Origin: an uncultured SAR116 cluster alpha proteobacterium
GTDB lineage: Bacteria > Pseudomonadota > Alphaproteobacteria > Puniceispirillales > Puniceispirillaceae
Length of the DNA stretch: 64,000 bases
Assembly (NCBI GenBank): GCA_902559985.1
Contig: CACEJY010000001.1
Span: forward strand, 1 to 64,000
Direction of reading: 5' to 3'
This document shows, one piece after another, positions 1-9,198 of the stretch; the stretch's first letter is position 1; every line of letters begins with the position of its first letter. The translations under genes and the position numbers were made by a program. The notes beneath the pieces are model-generated. The model saw only the letters and a list, made by a program, of their open reading frames with translations, searched no databases and was not told where the DNA came from.

Positions 1-1
1 C

Positions 2-76
2 TGCTTAGCAAAAACAATGAGTTGGGAAAACGCCATTGCGAGGATGATAATGATCGGATATAGCAATCAGACATGA
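2..76 (+). CDS. Possible 3' end of an upstream gene, truncated by the window
   Basis: The second forward frame is interrupted only by its own TGA at 74-76, which overlaps the argG start codon in the arrangement ATGA. The encoded tail ends [16 protein letters not shown]. Such a 4-base overlap is typical of translationally coupled genes, and argG has no convincing Shine-Dalgarno sequence of its own, which fits coupling. About 25 codons are too few to identify a family. It may equally be a chance open frame. Confidence 0.3.
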   Translation, partial: CLAKTMSWENAIARMIMIGYSNQT

Positions 77-1290
77 GCAAAAATGACATCAAAAAAGTCG
101 TCCTCGCCTATTCAGGCGGCCTTGATACCTCCGTCATTCTACGTTGGTTGCAAGACCATTACCGCGCCGAAGTGATTACCTTTACCGCTGATATTGGTCA
201 AGGTGAGGATATTGAACCAGCGCGCGCCAAAGCCGAATTGCTCGGCATTAAAAATATCTACATTGAAGATTTGCGGGAAGAATTTGTCCGCGATTACGTG
301 TTCCCAATGCTTCGGGCAAACCCGCTTTATGAAGGCGCTTATCTTCTTGGCACATCAATTGCCCGGCCATTGATTGCCAAACGCCAGATCGAAATTGCCC
401 GTGATGTTGGCGCCGAGGCCGTATCACATGGAGCAACCGGCAAAGGCAATGATCAAGTAAGGTTCGAGCTGGCCTATTATGCCCAGCAGCCTGATATTCA
501 AGTGATCGCGCCATGGCGTGAATGGGATCTCGGCAGCCGCACAAAACTGATAGCTTATGCCGAGGCTAACCAGATACCCATTCCAAAGGACAAGCGCGGC
601 GAAGCCCCTTTCAGCGTTGATGCGAACCTGTTGCATATATCCGCCGAAGGCAAAGTTTTGGAAGATCCATGGGTGGCGCCTGAAGAATATGTATTCTCAC
701 GCAGCGTGTCGCCTGAACAGGCGCCCGACAAGCCAACCGAAATTGAAATCATGTTCGAATTAGGTGACCCTGTTGCTATCGATGGCAAGGCATTATCGCC
801 TGCCAACCTGCTGACTGAATTAAATCGACTTGGCGGTCAAAACGGCATTGGCCGCCTTGATCTTGTGGAAAACCGGTTTGTTGGCATGAAGTCACGTGGG
901 ATTTATGAAACGCCAGGCGGCACAATACTACTAACTGCGCGCCGAGCAATGGAATCAATTACTCTCGACCGTGGTGCTATGCACACCAAGGACGAATTGA
1001 TGCCGCGCTATGCCAAATTAGTTTATAACGGCTTCTGGTTTTCACCCGAGCGCGAAATGCTGCAAACAGCCATTGATAGCTGCCGCGGTGCAGTAAATGG
1101 TGTTGTACGAGTGAAACTATATAAAGGTAATGTCACCATAACAGGACGAAAATCACCAAATTCACTTTATAATGCTGATCTTGTAACCTTTGAAGAAGGT
1201 GCGATTGATTACGACCATAGCGATGCAAACGGATTTATCAGATTAAATGCGCTGCGGCTGAGGGTTAATAAAATGGTGCAGGATAAATAG
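73..1290 (+). CDS. argG: Argininosuccinate synthase
   Basis: Cytosolic enzyme that condenses citrulline and aspartate with ATP to argininosuccinate, the penultimate step of arginine synthesis. The 405-residue product has the usual family length. The N-type ATP pyrophosphatase loop SGGLDTS sits at residues 14-20, and the conserved [11 protein letters not shown] and [13 protein letters not shown] motifs are intact. The ATG overlaps the stop of a possible upstream frame. The gene converges on sodB, with a hairpin between them. Identification is firm. Confidence 0.98.
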   Translation: MSKNDIKKVVLAYSGGLDTSVILRWLQDHYRAEVITFTADIGQGEDIEPARAKAELLGIKNIYIEDLREEFVRDYVFPMLRANPLYEGAYLLGTSIARPLIAKRQIEIARDVGAEAVSHGATGKGNDQVRFELAYYAQQPDIQVIAPWREWDLGSRTKLIAYAEANQIPIPKDKRGEAPFSVDANLLHISAEGKVLEDPWVAPEEYVFSRSVSPEQAPDKPTEIEIMFELGDPVAIDGKALSPANLLTELNRLGGQNGIGRLDLVENRFVGMKSRGIYETPGGTILLTARRAMESITLDRGAMHTKDELMPRYAKLVYNGFWFSPEREMLQTAIDSCRGAVNGVVRVKLYKGNVTITGRKSPNSLYNADLVTFEEGAIDYDHSDANGFIRLNALRLRVNKMVQDK

Positions 1291-1337
1291 GTATCATTAA
1301 TGTTCGGACCAAGACGGTAAATTATTGCACAAATAAA

Positions 1338-1369
1338 AAAGCCGCCGCCCAATCTAGGGAGACGGCTTT
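1338..1369 (-). terminator. Rho-independent terminator of sodB
   Basis: On the minus strand, AAAGCCGTC and GGCGGCTTT form a 9-bp stem with one U-G wobble around a 14-nt loop. The stem runs directly into TTTTTTATTT. It lies about 30 bases past the sodB stop. On the plus strand the same arms contain a C/A mismatch and no T tract follows, so it serves argG poorly. Confidence 0.8.
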
Positions 1370-1401
1370 CACGTCAAAGACGCGGTATTCTTATTCCTGA
1401 A

Positions 1402-2001
1402 CTATAATTGCGCTGCAACATAATCCCAATTGACAAGATTCTCCAAGAAATTTGTCAGATAATCGGGACGTTTATTCCGAAAATCAATATAGTATGAATG
1501 TTCCCACACGTCACAACCAAGTAATGCTATTTGACCAAAACAGAGTGGGTTTACCCCATTTTCAGTTTTGGTTACGGCGAGCCTGCCATCACTATTTTTT
1601 ACCAGCCAGCACCAGCCAGATCCGAACTGGCCGGCACCTGCGGCCTTGAAAGCATCCTTAAATGCATCAGTTGATCCAAATGAGTCAGTCAATGCGGCTT
1701 CAAGCTCACTCGGCATGGCGCGCCCCTTTGGTCCCATCATTTCCCAGAACTTCATGTGATTCCAATGCTGAGAGGCATTATTAAATATACCATTCTGAGC
1801 AACAGCATTTTTGTCGTAGGTCCCAGTGATGATATCCTCAAGTGCTTTTCCTTCCCATTCAGTGCCGGCAATCAGATTGTTCCCATTCACCACATAGGCG
1901 TTGTGATGCAAATCATGATGAAATTCAAGCGTTTCAGCGCTCATGCCAAGGTCTGCCAATGCATCATGCGCATAAGGTAGATCAGGTAGTTCAAATGCCA
2001 T
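1402..2001 (-). CDS. sodB: Superoxide dismutase, Fe/Mn family (Fe-type)
   Basis: Converts superoxide to hydrogen peroxide and oxygen in the cytoplasm. The product has 199 residues. By alignment to E. coli SodB the metal ligands are His28 in EFHHDLHH, the His of WNHMKFW, and Asp and His of the DVWEHSYYID signature. The start chosen is the ATG with GGAGG five bases upstream; a GTG four codons earlier overlaps that ribosome-binding site and is unlikely. Fe specificity is inferred from overall similarity to SodB. It is divergent from the gamma-carbonic-anhydrase gene and followed by a clear terminator. Confidence 0.95.
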   Translation of the reverse strand: MAFELPDLPYAHDALADLGMSAETLEFHHDLHHNAYVVNGNNLIAGTEWEGKALEDIITGTYDKNAVAQNGIFNNASQHWNHMKFWEMMGPKGRAMPSELEAALTDSFGSTDAFKDAFKAAGAGQFGSGWCWLVKNSDGRLAVTKTENGVNPLCFGQIALLGCDVWEHSYYIDFRNKRPDYLTNFLENLVNWDYVAAQL

Positions 2002-2168
2002 TTCGGCCTCCACAGTTTTGTCTTTGGTAGCTAGGTATCTACACAGATATAGTCATGATTCTACAAATGCCAAATAAAATTAACTGACAATCACTGCTAG
2101 CATGTTAATTTATCAATCACTAGCACCAATACAGTCGTCATTTTTGCATATTGATAAAGGATAAAAGC

Positions 2169-2753
2169 ATGACCAGCCCCTCTAAACCCTTTATTGCACC
2201 TTTTCTAGATCACTATCCAGAAATTGACGACACTGCCTACATTGCCGAAACAGTAGCAATTGTTGGGGCGGTTCGTATCGGCTCAAATAGCAGCATTTGG
2301 CATCAGGTTACGTTGCGCGGGGACAACAATTTTATCACTATTGGTGAAGGAACGAATATTCAGGATAATAGCTGTGTGCACATCAGCAGCCGGGATTATC
2401 CAACGATCATTGGTAATTATGTAAGTATTGGTCATTGTGCGCTAGTTCATGCCTGTCATTTGCATAATCATGCTTTTGTAGGCATGGGGTCAATTGTAAT
2501 GGATGGAGCAATCATTGAAACTGACAGCATGCTTGCCGCCGGTTCATTATTGACACCTCGCAAACATATTCCAGCTCGAGAATTGTGGGCTGGACGGCCG
2601 GCCCGCAAATTGCGTGATTTGAGCGATGGTGAAATTGCTGATAACCGCCAGATCGCACAACATTACATAGAGGTAGGACGCGCCCACCGATTAGGAGCTG
2701 CAGGCGGCCCTTTTGTTAATATGCACACGCACCCATTGCCTCCGCGCAATTAG
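2169..2753 (+). CDS. Gamma-carbonic-anhydrase-like hexapeptide-repeat protein
   Basis: A 194-residue left-handed beta-helix protein of the YrdA/PaaY/gamma-CA family. The three zinc-binding histidines expected for the family are visible: His71 in VHISS, and His89 and His94 in IGHCALVHAC. Hexapeptide-type repeats run from about residue 25 to 125. The start is the ATG at 2169, preceded by AAAGGA at good spacing. Many family members have weak or no carbonic anhydrase activity, and some are thioesterases or assembly factors, so the exact role is open. Confidence 0.88.
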   Translation: MTSPSKPFIAPFLDHYPEIDDTAYIAETVAIVGAVRIGSNSSIWHQVTLRGDNNFITIGEGTNIQDNSCVHISSRDYPTIIGNYVSIGHCALVHACHLHNHAFVGMGSIVMDGAIIETDSMLAAGSLLTPRKHIPARELWAGRPARKLRDLSDGEIADNRQIAQHYIEVGRAHRLGAAGGPFVNMHTHPLPPRN

Positions 2754-2847
2754 GCTTGCGAAAGAAAATGGCTTACCGATTATATGATTACGCAAAGTAT
2801 GGGTAATGATTGGTTCACAGAAGTCAGTCGGCACAATTTATTTCAGC

Positions 2848-3717
2848 CTAAAAGGCACGCAGCCGGCGGATCAAACTGGAAGTATCATTGCGACCGTATC
2901 CGCCGGCACTTATTTCGGCGTAATAGCCCGCAACAATTTCAGTAACTGGCAGTTCGGCTCCATTGCGCTTGGCCTCTTCAAGACAAATCCGCAAATCCTT
3001 GCGCATCCAGTCAACAGCAAAGCCAAAATCAAATTCACCTTTGACCATGGTTTCGCCGCGATTAACCATTTGCCATGATTGTGCCGCCCCGCCAGAAATC
3101 GCCTCAAGTAGCTTGTCGGTATCAAGGCCGACATTCATGGCAAAATTCAATCCTTCAGATAGGGCTTGCACAAGGCCCGCAATACAAATTTGATTTGCCA
3201 TCTTGGCCTGCTGGCCTTTGCCAGCAGCGCCCATATGCACAACCCGCGCCCCGTAGCATTCCATCAACGGTAATGCTAGGGCAAAGGCAGTATCATCGCC
3301 GCCAACCATCACAGTTAATTTACCATTTTCGGCACCTGCCTGCCCACCCGAGACCGGGGCATCGAGTGTTCGAACCCCTAATGCCTTGCCAGCGTCATAG
3401 AGCTGACCTGCCACATCAGCTGAAACTGTACTATTATCAATGAAGACAGCACCACTTTTCATCGATGGAATTGCGCCATCTTCGCCAAGCGCCACCGACA
3501 GCACATCCGGGTCATCACCCACGCAGCAAAACACAAAATCGGCACCATCAGCCGCGACCGCCGGAGTATTTGCAACTGAACCACCATGCTGGGTGGCCCA
3601 TGCCTCAGCTTTTGCTGCAGTTCGATTGAACACAGTTACCTCATGACCCGCCGAGGCGATATGGCCAGCCATCGGGTAGCCCATAACACCCATTCCCAAA
3701 AATGCAACTTTCGACAT
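2848..3717 (-). CDS. Beta-hydroxyacid dehydrogenase (3-hydroxyisobutyrate dehydrogenase family)
   Basis: A 289-residue NAD(P)-dependent dehydrogenase. The N-terminal Rossmann motif GMGVMG is at 8-13. The substrate-binding signature DAPVSGGQAGAENG is near 119-132. The catalytic lysine is Lys172 in GQQAKMANQ. Family members oxidise 3-hydroxyisobutyrate, tartronate semialdehyde, 2-(hydroxymethyl)glutarate or short omega-hydroxyacids; the sequence does not settle which. It is a single gene, divergent from hpt with about 200 bases between. A second intact paralogue and a decayed relic lie elsewhere in the window. Confidence 0.9.
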   Translation of the reverse strand: MSKVAFLGMGVMGYPMAGHIASAGHEVTVFNRTAAKAEAWATQHGGSVANTPAVAADGADFVFCCVGDDPDVLSVALGEDGAIPSMKSGAVFIDNSTVSADVAGQLYDAGKALGVRTLDAPVSGGQAGAENGKLTVMVGGDDTAFALALPLMECYGARVVHMGAAGKGQQAKMANQICIAGLVQALSEGLNFAMNVGLDTDKLLEAISGGAAQSWQMVNRGETMVKGEFDFGFAVDWMRKDLRICLEEAKRNGAELPVTEIVAGYYAEISAGGYGRNDTSSLIRRLRAF

Positions 3718-3915
3718 AAATAATTCCTTTTCTTAAATTACGAGCCACAGCCATGTGTAAAACGATGTTTACATTGCCAAAACACACATGTTCCAATTTG
3801 CCATAGCCATTTCTGTCAGCACGATTATACTAGCACGCGGTCGGCGGTGTAATACCCAGCGGCGGCCGAAATCATTATCAAATGCCACTTGCTAAAAACA
3901 AGGTAACCATACCGC

Positions 3916-4461
3916 ATGACCGTATTATCAAGCCAGCATGAAATCGACATCCTAATTACCGAAGCCGAAATCGCCGCCCGAACTAATAATCTGGCGCGTC
4001 AAATTACCGACCATTATAAAGATACTGAACAGTTGATTGTAATTGGTCTTTTGCGAGGATCATTTGTATTTATCGCAGATCTTGCACGCCGCCTTGCACT
4101 GCCAGTTGAAGTGGATTTCATGACCGTTTCATCCTATGGCAATAATGCCATTTCTTCGCGTCAAGTTCGCATCATTCAGGATCTTGAAACCCAGATCAAA
4201 AATCGTGATGTTCTAATCGTTGAAGATATTGTGGATACCGGTCACACCTTATCACAAGTTCAAAAAATCCTGCTGACCCGTGCTCCAAAAAGCCTCTCAA
4301 TATGCACCCTGTTAAATAAGCCATCACGCCGCGAAGTTGAGGTGGATGTTAATTGGGTCGGCTTTGATATTCCCGATGCGTTCGTGATTGGCTACGGAAT
4401 TGATTATGCCCAGCAAGGCCGAAATTTACCCCATATTGGTGTCGTAAAGGGCGTGAAATAA
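3916..4461 (+). CDS. hpt: Hypoxanthine phosphoribosyltransferase
   Basis: Purine salvage enzyme transferring phosphoribose from PRPP to hypoxanthine or guanine. The 181-residue length is typical. The PRPP-binding loop VLIVEDIVDTGHT is at 99-111, and a VGFDIPDAFVIGYGIDY motif near the C-terminus matches bacterial Hpt. AAGGT lies upstream of the ATG. It appears monocistronic. Identification is firm, although the base preference (hypoxanthine, guanine or both) cannot be read. Confidence 0.95.
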   Translation: MTVLSSQHEIDILITEAEIAARTNNLARQITDHYKDTEQLIVIGLLRGSFVFIADLARRLALPVEVDFMTVSSYGNNAISSRQVRIIQDLETQIKNRDVLIVEDIVDTGHTLSQVQKILLTRAPKSLSICTLLNKPSRREVEVDVNWVGFDIPDAFVIGYGIDYAQQGRNLPHIGVVKGVK

Positions 4462-4768
4462 ACGCCGAGATAATGCCCTATCTTGATAACGATAGCTTTA
4501 AAGGAGCAGAGCACCTAATATCGTCCATGCTTACCTGATCTTTTAGCGTTAACCGGTATTGTCCAAACACCTTACCAATAAAAGCCTTGGCGAAAAGCGT
4601 CACGTTAACTTCGAACAATTCACACTTTGTCACAAAATGATGATAAGCAGCTTGGCCCACTAACGGTTTGGCCTATTATTACCTTCTTGTTAACGACCAA
4701 AATTAAAAGTTAACAATTCGAAAAGCCAGCAAATTTGAATAATTTTAAAACCCGCTGTTGATGCTTGC
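4462..4768. other. Intergenic region between convergent hpt and acuI
   Basis: About 307 bases without a convincing gene. Only a weak five-base inverted repeat with no T tract follows hpt. The single minus-strand open frame here (4478-4660) has no family resemblance or ribosome-binding site. No RNA gene, repeat or strong terminator was seen. Confidence 0.6.
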
Positions 4769-5767
4769 TTATGCGTTTACATCAACAACTAGGCGACCCT
4801 TTACCTTGCCAGCCAGAATATCAGCTCCAGCCGTTGGCACATCAGCAAGCCCTATAAGTGTCATCGCGGCTGCTAGCTGCGACTTTGGTAAATCGTTTGC
4901 CAAACGCTGCCAAGCCTGCATCCGGCGCGGATAAGGTGCCATAACCGAGTCAATGCCCAAAAGCGAAACACCACGAAGGATGAATGGAATAACTGTTGTT
5001 GGTAGATCAGCCCCGCCAGCCAATCCCACCGTGGCCACAGTACCGCTATATTTCATTTGGGCCAATGCGCGGGCCAGAATCACACTGCCCACAGAGTCAA
5101 CACATCCTGCCCATTTTCCTGACTCCAAGGGCTTGCCAGCCCCTTCAATCATGTCTGCCCGATCAAGTATATCACTCGCACCAAGGCCACAGAGATAGGA
5201 TTCGGTTTCTGGGCGCCCCGTTAACGCTGTCACCGAAAATCCCCGAGCGGCTAAAAGCGCTGTTGCAATCGATCCAACACCTCCGGCCGCACCAGTTACA
5301 AGAACTGGGCCGCTCTCAGGTGTAACGCCTGCATCCTCTAGAGCTAACACCGAAAGCATTGCAGTAAATCCAGCAGTGCCAATCGCCATCGCTTGCTGGC
5401 AATCCAGCCCACCAGCCAATGGCACCAGCCACTCAGCCTTTACCCTAGCAAACTGCGCATAACCGCCCCACCATGTCTCGCCAACACGCCACCCTGTCAA
5501 AACCACAAGATCGCCTGGCTTATAGCGCTCATCCGAACTACTTACTACTTCGCCAGCAAAATCAATGCCCGGAACATGCGGATATTCCCGCACTAACCGA
5601 CCAAGGCCCGTCAAGCACTGGCCATCCTTGTAGTTAATTGTGGAATATTTCACTGCAACGAGAACATCACCGTCCGCTGGAAGGTCATCATGCTGCATAT
5701 CAGTTAATTCATGACTAATTACATTTTTATCATCACGATGCACCATGAGGGCTTTGAAACTAGACAT
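4769..5767 (-). CDS. acuI: Acryloyl-CoA reductase family oxidoreductase (AcuI/YhdH)
   Basis: Zinc-free medium-chain dehydrogenase/reductase of 332 residues. The family reduces acryloyl-CoA to propionyl-CoA with NADPH, which detoxifies acrylate from DMSP cleavage or 3-hydroxypropionate routes. The nucleotide-binding loop GAAGGVGS is at 159-166. Motifs INYKDG (45-50) and PHVPGIDFAGEVV (63-75) are diagnostic of the YhdH/AcuI branch. The start chosen is the ATG at 5767 with AAGGAG seven bases upstream; the frame stays open 46 codons further but lacks family similarity there. A hairpin lies in the leader. No DMSP lyase gene is nearby, so the physiological substrate is inferred. Confidence 0.88.
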   Translation of the reverse strand: MSSFKALMVHRDDKNVISHELTDMQHDDLPADGDVLVAVKYSTINYKDGQCLTGLGRLVREYPHVPGIDFAGEVVSSSDERYKPGDLVVLTGWRVGETWWGGYAQFARVKAEWLVPLAGGLDCQQAMAIGTAGFTAMLSVLALEDAGVTPESGPVLVTGAAGGVGSIATALLAARGFSVTALTGRPETESYLCGLGASDILDRADMIEGAGKPLESGKWAGCVDSVGSVILARALAQMKYSGTVATVGLAGGADLPTTVIPFILRGVSLLGIDSVMAPYPRRMQAWQRLANDLPKSQLAAAMTLIGLADVPTAGADILAGKVKGRLVVDVNA

Positions 5768-5825
5768 TGCAGACTCCTTAGTTTGAATTTTCATAATTTG
5801 GATAACACCTTTACCAGTTTTGAAA

Positions 5826-5865
5826 TAGCCTAAAACCACACCAGTGATCATTCTGGTTTTGGCTA
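5826..5865 (-). promoter_or_regulatory. Inverted repeat in the acuI leader
   Basis: TAGCC-T-AAAACC at 5826-5837 pairs with GGTTTTGGCTA at 5855-5865. This gives an 11-bp stem with one bulged T and a 17-nt loop. It lies about 60 bases upstream of the acuI start. No T tract follows, so it is not an intrinsic terminator. It could be an operator or a 5' leader structure. Confidence 0.4.
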
Positions 5866-6050
5866 AAAGCAGGCGTTTAACACGAAACAAACAATCCGGA
5901 ATCATAGCCTATTGCTAATAACATATAGTTTTTTGTGCGGCCGTATTCATGATAGTTAAAATGGCATAGCCAAATCTTTGGCAGCGCTTGGCAATATCAC
6001 ATTAGCGATATAGGCTGAATGGGATATAGATAAACATTTCTAGATGGACC

Positions 6051-6644
6051 ATGACAAACGTAACAGCACCATCACCTCAAATCTTTGAACTCTTTTGGGC
6101 CATCCTCGGGATCATTGCCGTGGCGGTAACAGTGCCTGTGCCAGCTTGTGCCGATCAGAATGACCCTCAGCTTGATGATCTCTTTATTGCCCTTCAAGCC
6201 AGCCCATCAGAAACGCAAGCAGCGAATATAGAACTTGAAATCTGGACCAGATGGGGCGACCATCCTTATGACCCATTTGCAAACCAACAAATGAAAAAGG
6301 GCATTGAATTGATGAATTCTGGGCACCTAGGTGCTGCGGAGGACGTATTCAGCCGCATTATCAACAGTCATCCTGATTTTGCCGAAGCCTGGAACAAACG
6401 TGCCACAGTTCGGTTTTTTCGTGGTAATGACACTGGATCTGCGAGTGATATTCTGCAAGTGATCAAACTAGAGCCAAGGCATTTTGGGGCGCTTTCTGGA
6501 CTAGGCATAATTCGAGTCCGCGCTGGTGATTTCGAGGGGGCTTTAAAGGCCTACAAAGCGGCCCAGCGCATGAACCCATATTTGCTACAAATTAGAGCAA
6601 TCATTGATCAACTGGGCAAAAAGCTTAAAGGGCTCGCCCTTTAA
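6051..6644 (+). CDS. Exported tetratricopeptide-repeat protein
   Basis: A 197-residue protein with a hydrophobic N-terminal segment (about 11-32) ending PACADQ, consistent with a signal peptide or anchor. Residues 80-190 form about three TPR units, with typical NSGHLGAAEDVFSRII, FAEAWNKRATVRFFRG and GDFEGALKAYKAAQRMNP patterns. TPR proteins mediate protein-protein contacts, so no reaction is implied. Proteins of this architecture are common in alphaproteobacteria. The next gene, for a zinc-ribbon membrane protein, is on the same strand 150 bases downstream. Confidence 0.75.
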   Translation: MTNVTAPSPQIFELFWAILGIIAVAVTVPVPACADQNDPQLDDLFIALQASPSETQAANIELEIWTRWGDHPYDPFANQQMKKGIELMNSGHLGAAEDVFSRIINSHPDFAEAWNKRATVRFFRGNDTGSASDILQVIKLEPRHFGALSGLGIIRVRAGDFEGALKAYKAAQRMNPYLLQIRAIIDQLGKKLKGLAL

Positions 6645-6795
6645 CAAGCGAGTTTAAAATAGAGTCGGTGATTCGGATGATTTAGTCTGTTACTGTGGAG
6701 ACGGTCACCCAACCGAGTAACTGCGTGATAGCATAAAAAAATTATGCAATAAATGAATTGCGCAATGGTCTTGATAAATATTAGAGGCGGGAGAT

Positions 6796-7344
6796 ATGGA
6801 AAACGGTAACAACGACATAGTAATGAGACACTGTCCACATTGCGATTGTATTTGTCTTATATCAAAAACCGATATTGACTCTGCGCGGGCAGCAAACAAA
6901 TTAGTGAGCATTTCCTGCCACCAATGCCATAAACAGTTTGCCATCGATGGCGAGCAAACAAAAGATAGAAGAATAGCCCGTCCAGCCGCCTTAGAATTTG
7001 TCACCTGCCCATCCTGCAAAAAACAAGTCACCCTGCCAGACCTTCCGCCAGATCGGTCGACCGTGGATCTGTTTTGCCCGTTTTGCGAGAGTAAAATTGA
7101 CCATGATGGACAGATGTCAGAAGGCGAATCATCGCATGTGGCGGCCGTAAAGTCTGATCTGGGAAAAGCCGATCTCAACCCTGCGAGGGAGGCTAGCCCA
7201 AGTCCTAAATCACCAACAAATTATATGCCACTGTATGTTCTGTTCGTTCTCTGCCTTGGAGCTTACCTGTTTTGGGCCTTTGAAACTGGGCAGTTGCCAG
7301 TTGAAACGTTGCCTTTTGATCAGTGGCTCAAGATTTTGCAATAA
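6796..7344 (+). CDS. Double zinc-ribbon protein with a C-terminal membrane anchor
   Basis: A 182-residue protein with two treble-clef/zinc-ribbon modules. The first uses CPHC near residue 14 and CHQC near 41-44; the second uses CPSC near 70 and CPFC near 95-98. A low-complexity linker leads to one predicted transmembrane helix at about 145-165 (YMPLYVLFVLCLGAYLFWAF). The layout resembles MJ0042-type zinc-ribbon membrane proteins of alphaproteobacteria, whose function is unknown. Its 3' end overlaps the end of the convergent pseudogene by 17 bases. GGCGGGAG precedes the ATG. Confidence 0.7.
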   Translation: MENGNNDIVMRHCPHCDCICLISKTDIDSARAANKLVSISCHQCHKQFAIDGEQTKDRRIARPAALEFVTCPSCKKQVTLPDLPPDRSTVDLFCPFCESKIDHDGQMSEGESSHVAAVKSDLGKADLNPAREASPSPKSPTNYMPLYVLFVLCLGAYLFWAFETGQLPVETLPFDQWLKILQ

Positions 7345-7672
7345 TTTCATAGCCCGGCTCTTCTGGTTCATCATTAGTCATGTCATCTGGAAAATCTGGA
7401 ACCAGAATCTTGTTATCGCATGCCTCCTCTAACCGCTTAATAATATTTGGCGATCACTCTCGAGCGCCGAACCGAGTTTGCCCATCTTTAAAAATCTTAA
7501 TTAATATGGGTGATATTTCTAACGGCACAATATATGCCGTAGCAATGTCTTGAAACAACCCAATATCCCTCAATACTAGGTCGTACCCATTACGGATTAA
7601 ACTCCCCGCCAGCTTGCCGCCAACATTACCAAGCCCAACAAACCCAACCTTTTGCAATTTCACGGTCTCCAT
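7328..7672 (-). pseudogene. Relic of a beta-hydroxyacid dehydrogenase
   Basis: The minus-strand frame begins with a family-typical N-terminus, KVGFVGLGNVGGKLAGSLIR, then jumps after about 32 residues to what looks like the C-terminal part (FQDIATAYIVPLEISPILIK). Most of the Rossmann and catalytic region is therefore deleted. A TGA at 7454-7456 follows GARE. Beyond it the same frame stays open for SPNIIKRLEEACDNKILVPD and further acidic sequence, ending in TGA at 7328-7330. The expected residue at the first TGA is tryptophan (REWSPNIIKRLE), so TGG to TGA is the simplest reading. It cannot be a functional dehydrogenase. Confidence 0.75.
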
Positions 7673-7773
7673 ATTGCTGTATCTCAACAACGCAAATATC
7701 AAGCATCAACCTTAATATTGTGTGTTTGACACTAGCCTAGATATAGAACTTTTTGGAATGTAATAGAAATCTT

Positions 7774-9198
7774 CTAGAGCGTAACAACACGCATCGAGTT
7801 GGTGGTGCCAACAATGCCAAAAGGCATGCCCGCTACAATAACAACCTGCTGCCCAGTACCTGCCATGCCGCGTTTCCGAATTTCAAATATTGCCTCAGTA
7901 ATCGCAGACTCAAAATCATCGCTATGGGCACTCGCCGCAGTATAGGTGCCCCAGAGCAAACATAATTTACGCCGCACTTCTAGATGCGGTGTCATCACCA
8001 GAAAAGGAATTGCAGGTCGCTCACGTGCAATCCGAACTGCGGTATTTCCAGAACTAGAAAAGGCGACCATGACCTTGGCCTCAACCGTTTCGGCAAGCCC
8101 TACACTAGTGCGTGCAACCGCGTGATATACACTTTTTTCAACTGGTAATTTACCGGGCCCTGACGTCGGATCAGACAGAATATGTGCCTCAGCAGAACTC
8201 ACGATACGCGCCATAAATTCAACCGACTCAACAGGGTATTGACCAGCCGCCGTTTCCGCCGAGAGCATAACCGCGTCTGCCCCATCAAACACTGCACCAG
8301 CAACATCAGATGCTTCGGCTCTTGTAGGGGCGGGGGCGTCAATCATTGACTCCAGCATCTGCGTAGCAACTACGACTGGTTTGCCAACCAAGCGACACTT
8401 TGAAATAATGGTTTTCTGCCACCCGGGCAAGTGTTCTGGGGGCAGTTCAACACCAAGATCGCCCCGTGCAACCATAATCCCATCTGATGCAGCGATAATA
8501 TCAGAAAGTTCCTTTAACGCTGCTGGCTTTTCAATTTTTGACATCAAGACAGCCCGCTTGCCAACAATTGTTCTGGCCGCAATAACATCGCTGGCGCGTT
8601 GCACAAAGGATAAAGCCACCCAATCAACACCCTTATCCAGCGCATAATTGAGATCGTCCAGATCTTTTGATGTTAGCGGATTAGTGTCCAGCGTCATATC
8701 AGGAAGGTTAACCCCTTTACGGCTTTTCAGCGGGCCACCAACTAGCACATCTGCAACAAATTTTTTGGTATCAACTGACACAACCCTGAAGACCAGCTTT
8801 CCATCATCCATCAACAAACGTGCACCCGGAAATATCGCCTTGAAAATTTCCTCATGCGGTAAGCCAACAATATTGGCATTTCCCTTTTTTGTATCTAGAT
8901 CAAAAGTAATGCGCTCATCAGCCTTAACGATTGTGCCTTTGGCAATTTCGCCAACTCGAAATTTTGGACCTTGCAAATCTGCCAAAATACAGGTCGGTAC
9001 GCCGGTTTTAGCCTCAAGAGCACGAATGGCATCAATGCGCAAACCTTGTTCTTCTCGAGTGCCATGCGAAAAATTTAATCGAAAAACATTTACGCCCGCA
9101 GCGGTAAGACTAGTCAACATCTCCGGGCTTGAGGAAACATTCCCCAGAGTTGCAACAATTTTTGTAGACCGAACCCGGTCAAGGATTTCAGCATTCAT
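7774..9198 (-). CDS. pyk: Pyruvate kinase
   Basis: Glycolytic enzyme transferring phosphate from phosphoenolpyruvate to ADP. The product has 474 residues. Catalytic Lys221 lies in the SKIEKP motif, and the metal and substrate loop IMVARGDLGVE is at 241-251. The N-terminal KIVATLG motif and the C-terminal allosteric domain are present. The loop after TLG reads NVSSS rather than the usual PASS, a minor deviation. It is transcribed alone. Identification is firm. Confidence 0.97.
   Translation of the reverse strand: MNAEILDRVRSTKIVATLGNVSSSPEMLTSLTAAGVNVFRLNFSHGTREEQGLRIDAIRALEAKTGVPTCILADLQGPKFRVGEIAKGTIVKADERITFDLDTKKGNANIVGLPHEEIFKAIFPGARLLMDDGKLVFRVVSVDTKKFVADVLVGGPLKSRKGVNLPDMTLDTNPLTSKDLDDLNYALDKGVDWVALSFVQRASDVIAARTIVGKRAVLMSKIEKPAALKELSDIIAASDGIMVARGDLGVELPPEHLPGWQKTIISKCRLVGKPVVVATQMLESMIDAPAPTRAEASDVAGAVFDGADAVMLSAETAAGQYPVESVEFMARIVSSAEAHILSDPTSGPGKLPVEKSVYHAVARTSVGLAETVEAKVMVAFSSSGNTAVRIARERPAIPFLVMTPHLEVRRKLCLLWGTYTAASAHSDDFESAITEAIFEIRKRGMAGTGQQVVIVAGMPFGIVGTTNSMRVVTL

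Noticed and set aside
2806..3078. Plus-strand 90-codon open frame after the gamma-CA gene
   Set aside because: It lies mostly antisense to the beta-hydroxyacid dehydrogenase, and its text shows no family resemblance or ribosome-binding site.
4478..4660. Minus-strand 60-codon open frame in the hpt-acuI gap
   Set aside because: No ribosome-binding site, no recognisable motif, and codon composition is unlike the neighbours.
7454..7456. TGA recoded as tryptophan
   Set aside because: Many intact genes here (slyX, hyuA2, both DppC and DppDF) end in TGA, so TGA is a normal stop in this genome.
7454..7672. An intact small dinucleotide-binding protein of about 73 residues
   Set aside because: The frame joins an N-terminal Rossmann start to a C-terminal segment of the same family and continues past its TGA with recognisable sequence, so a decayed gene explains it better.
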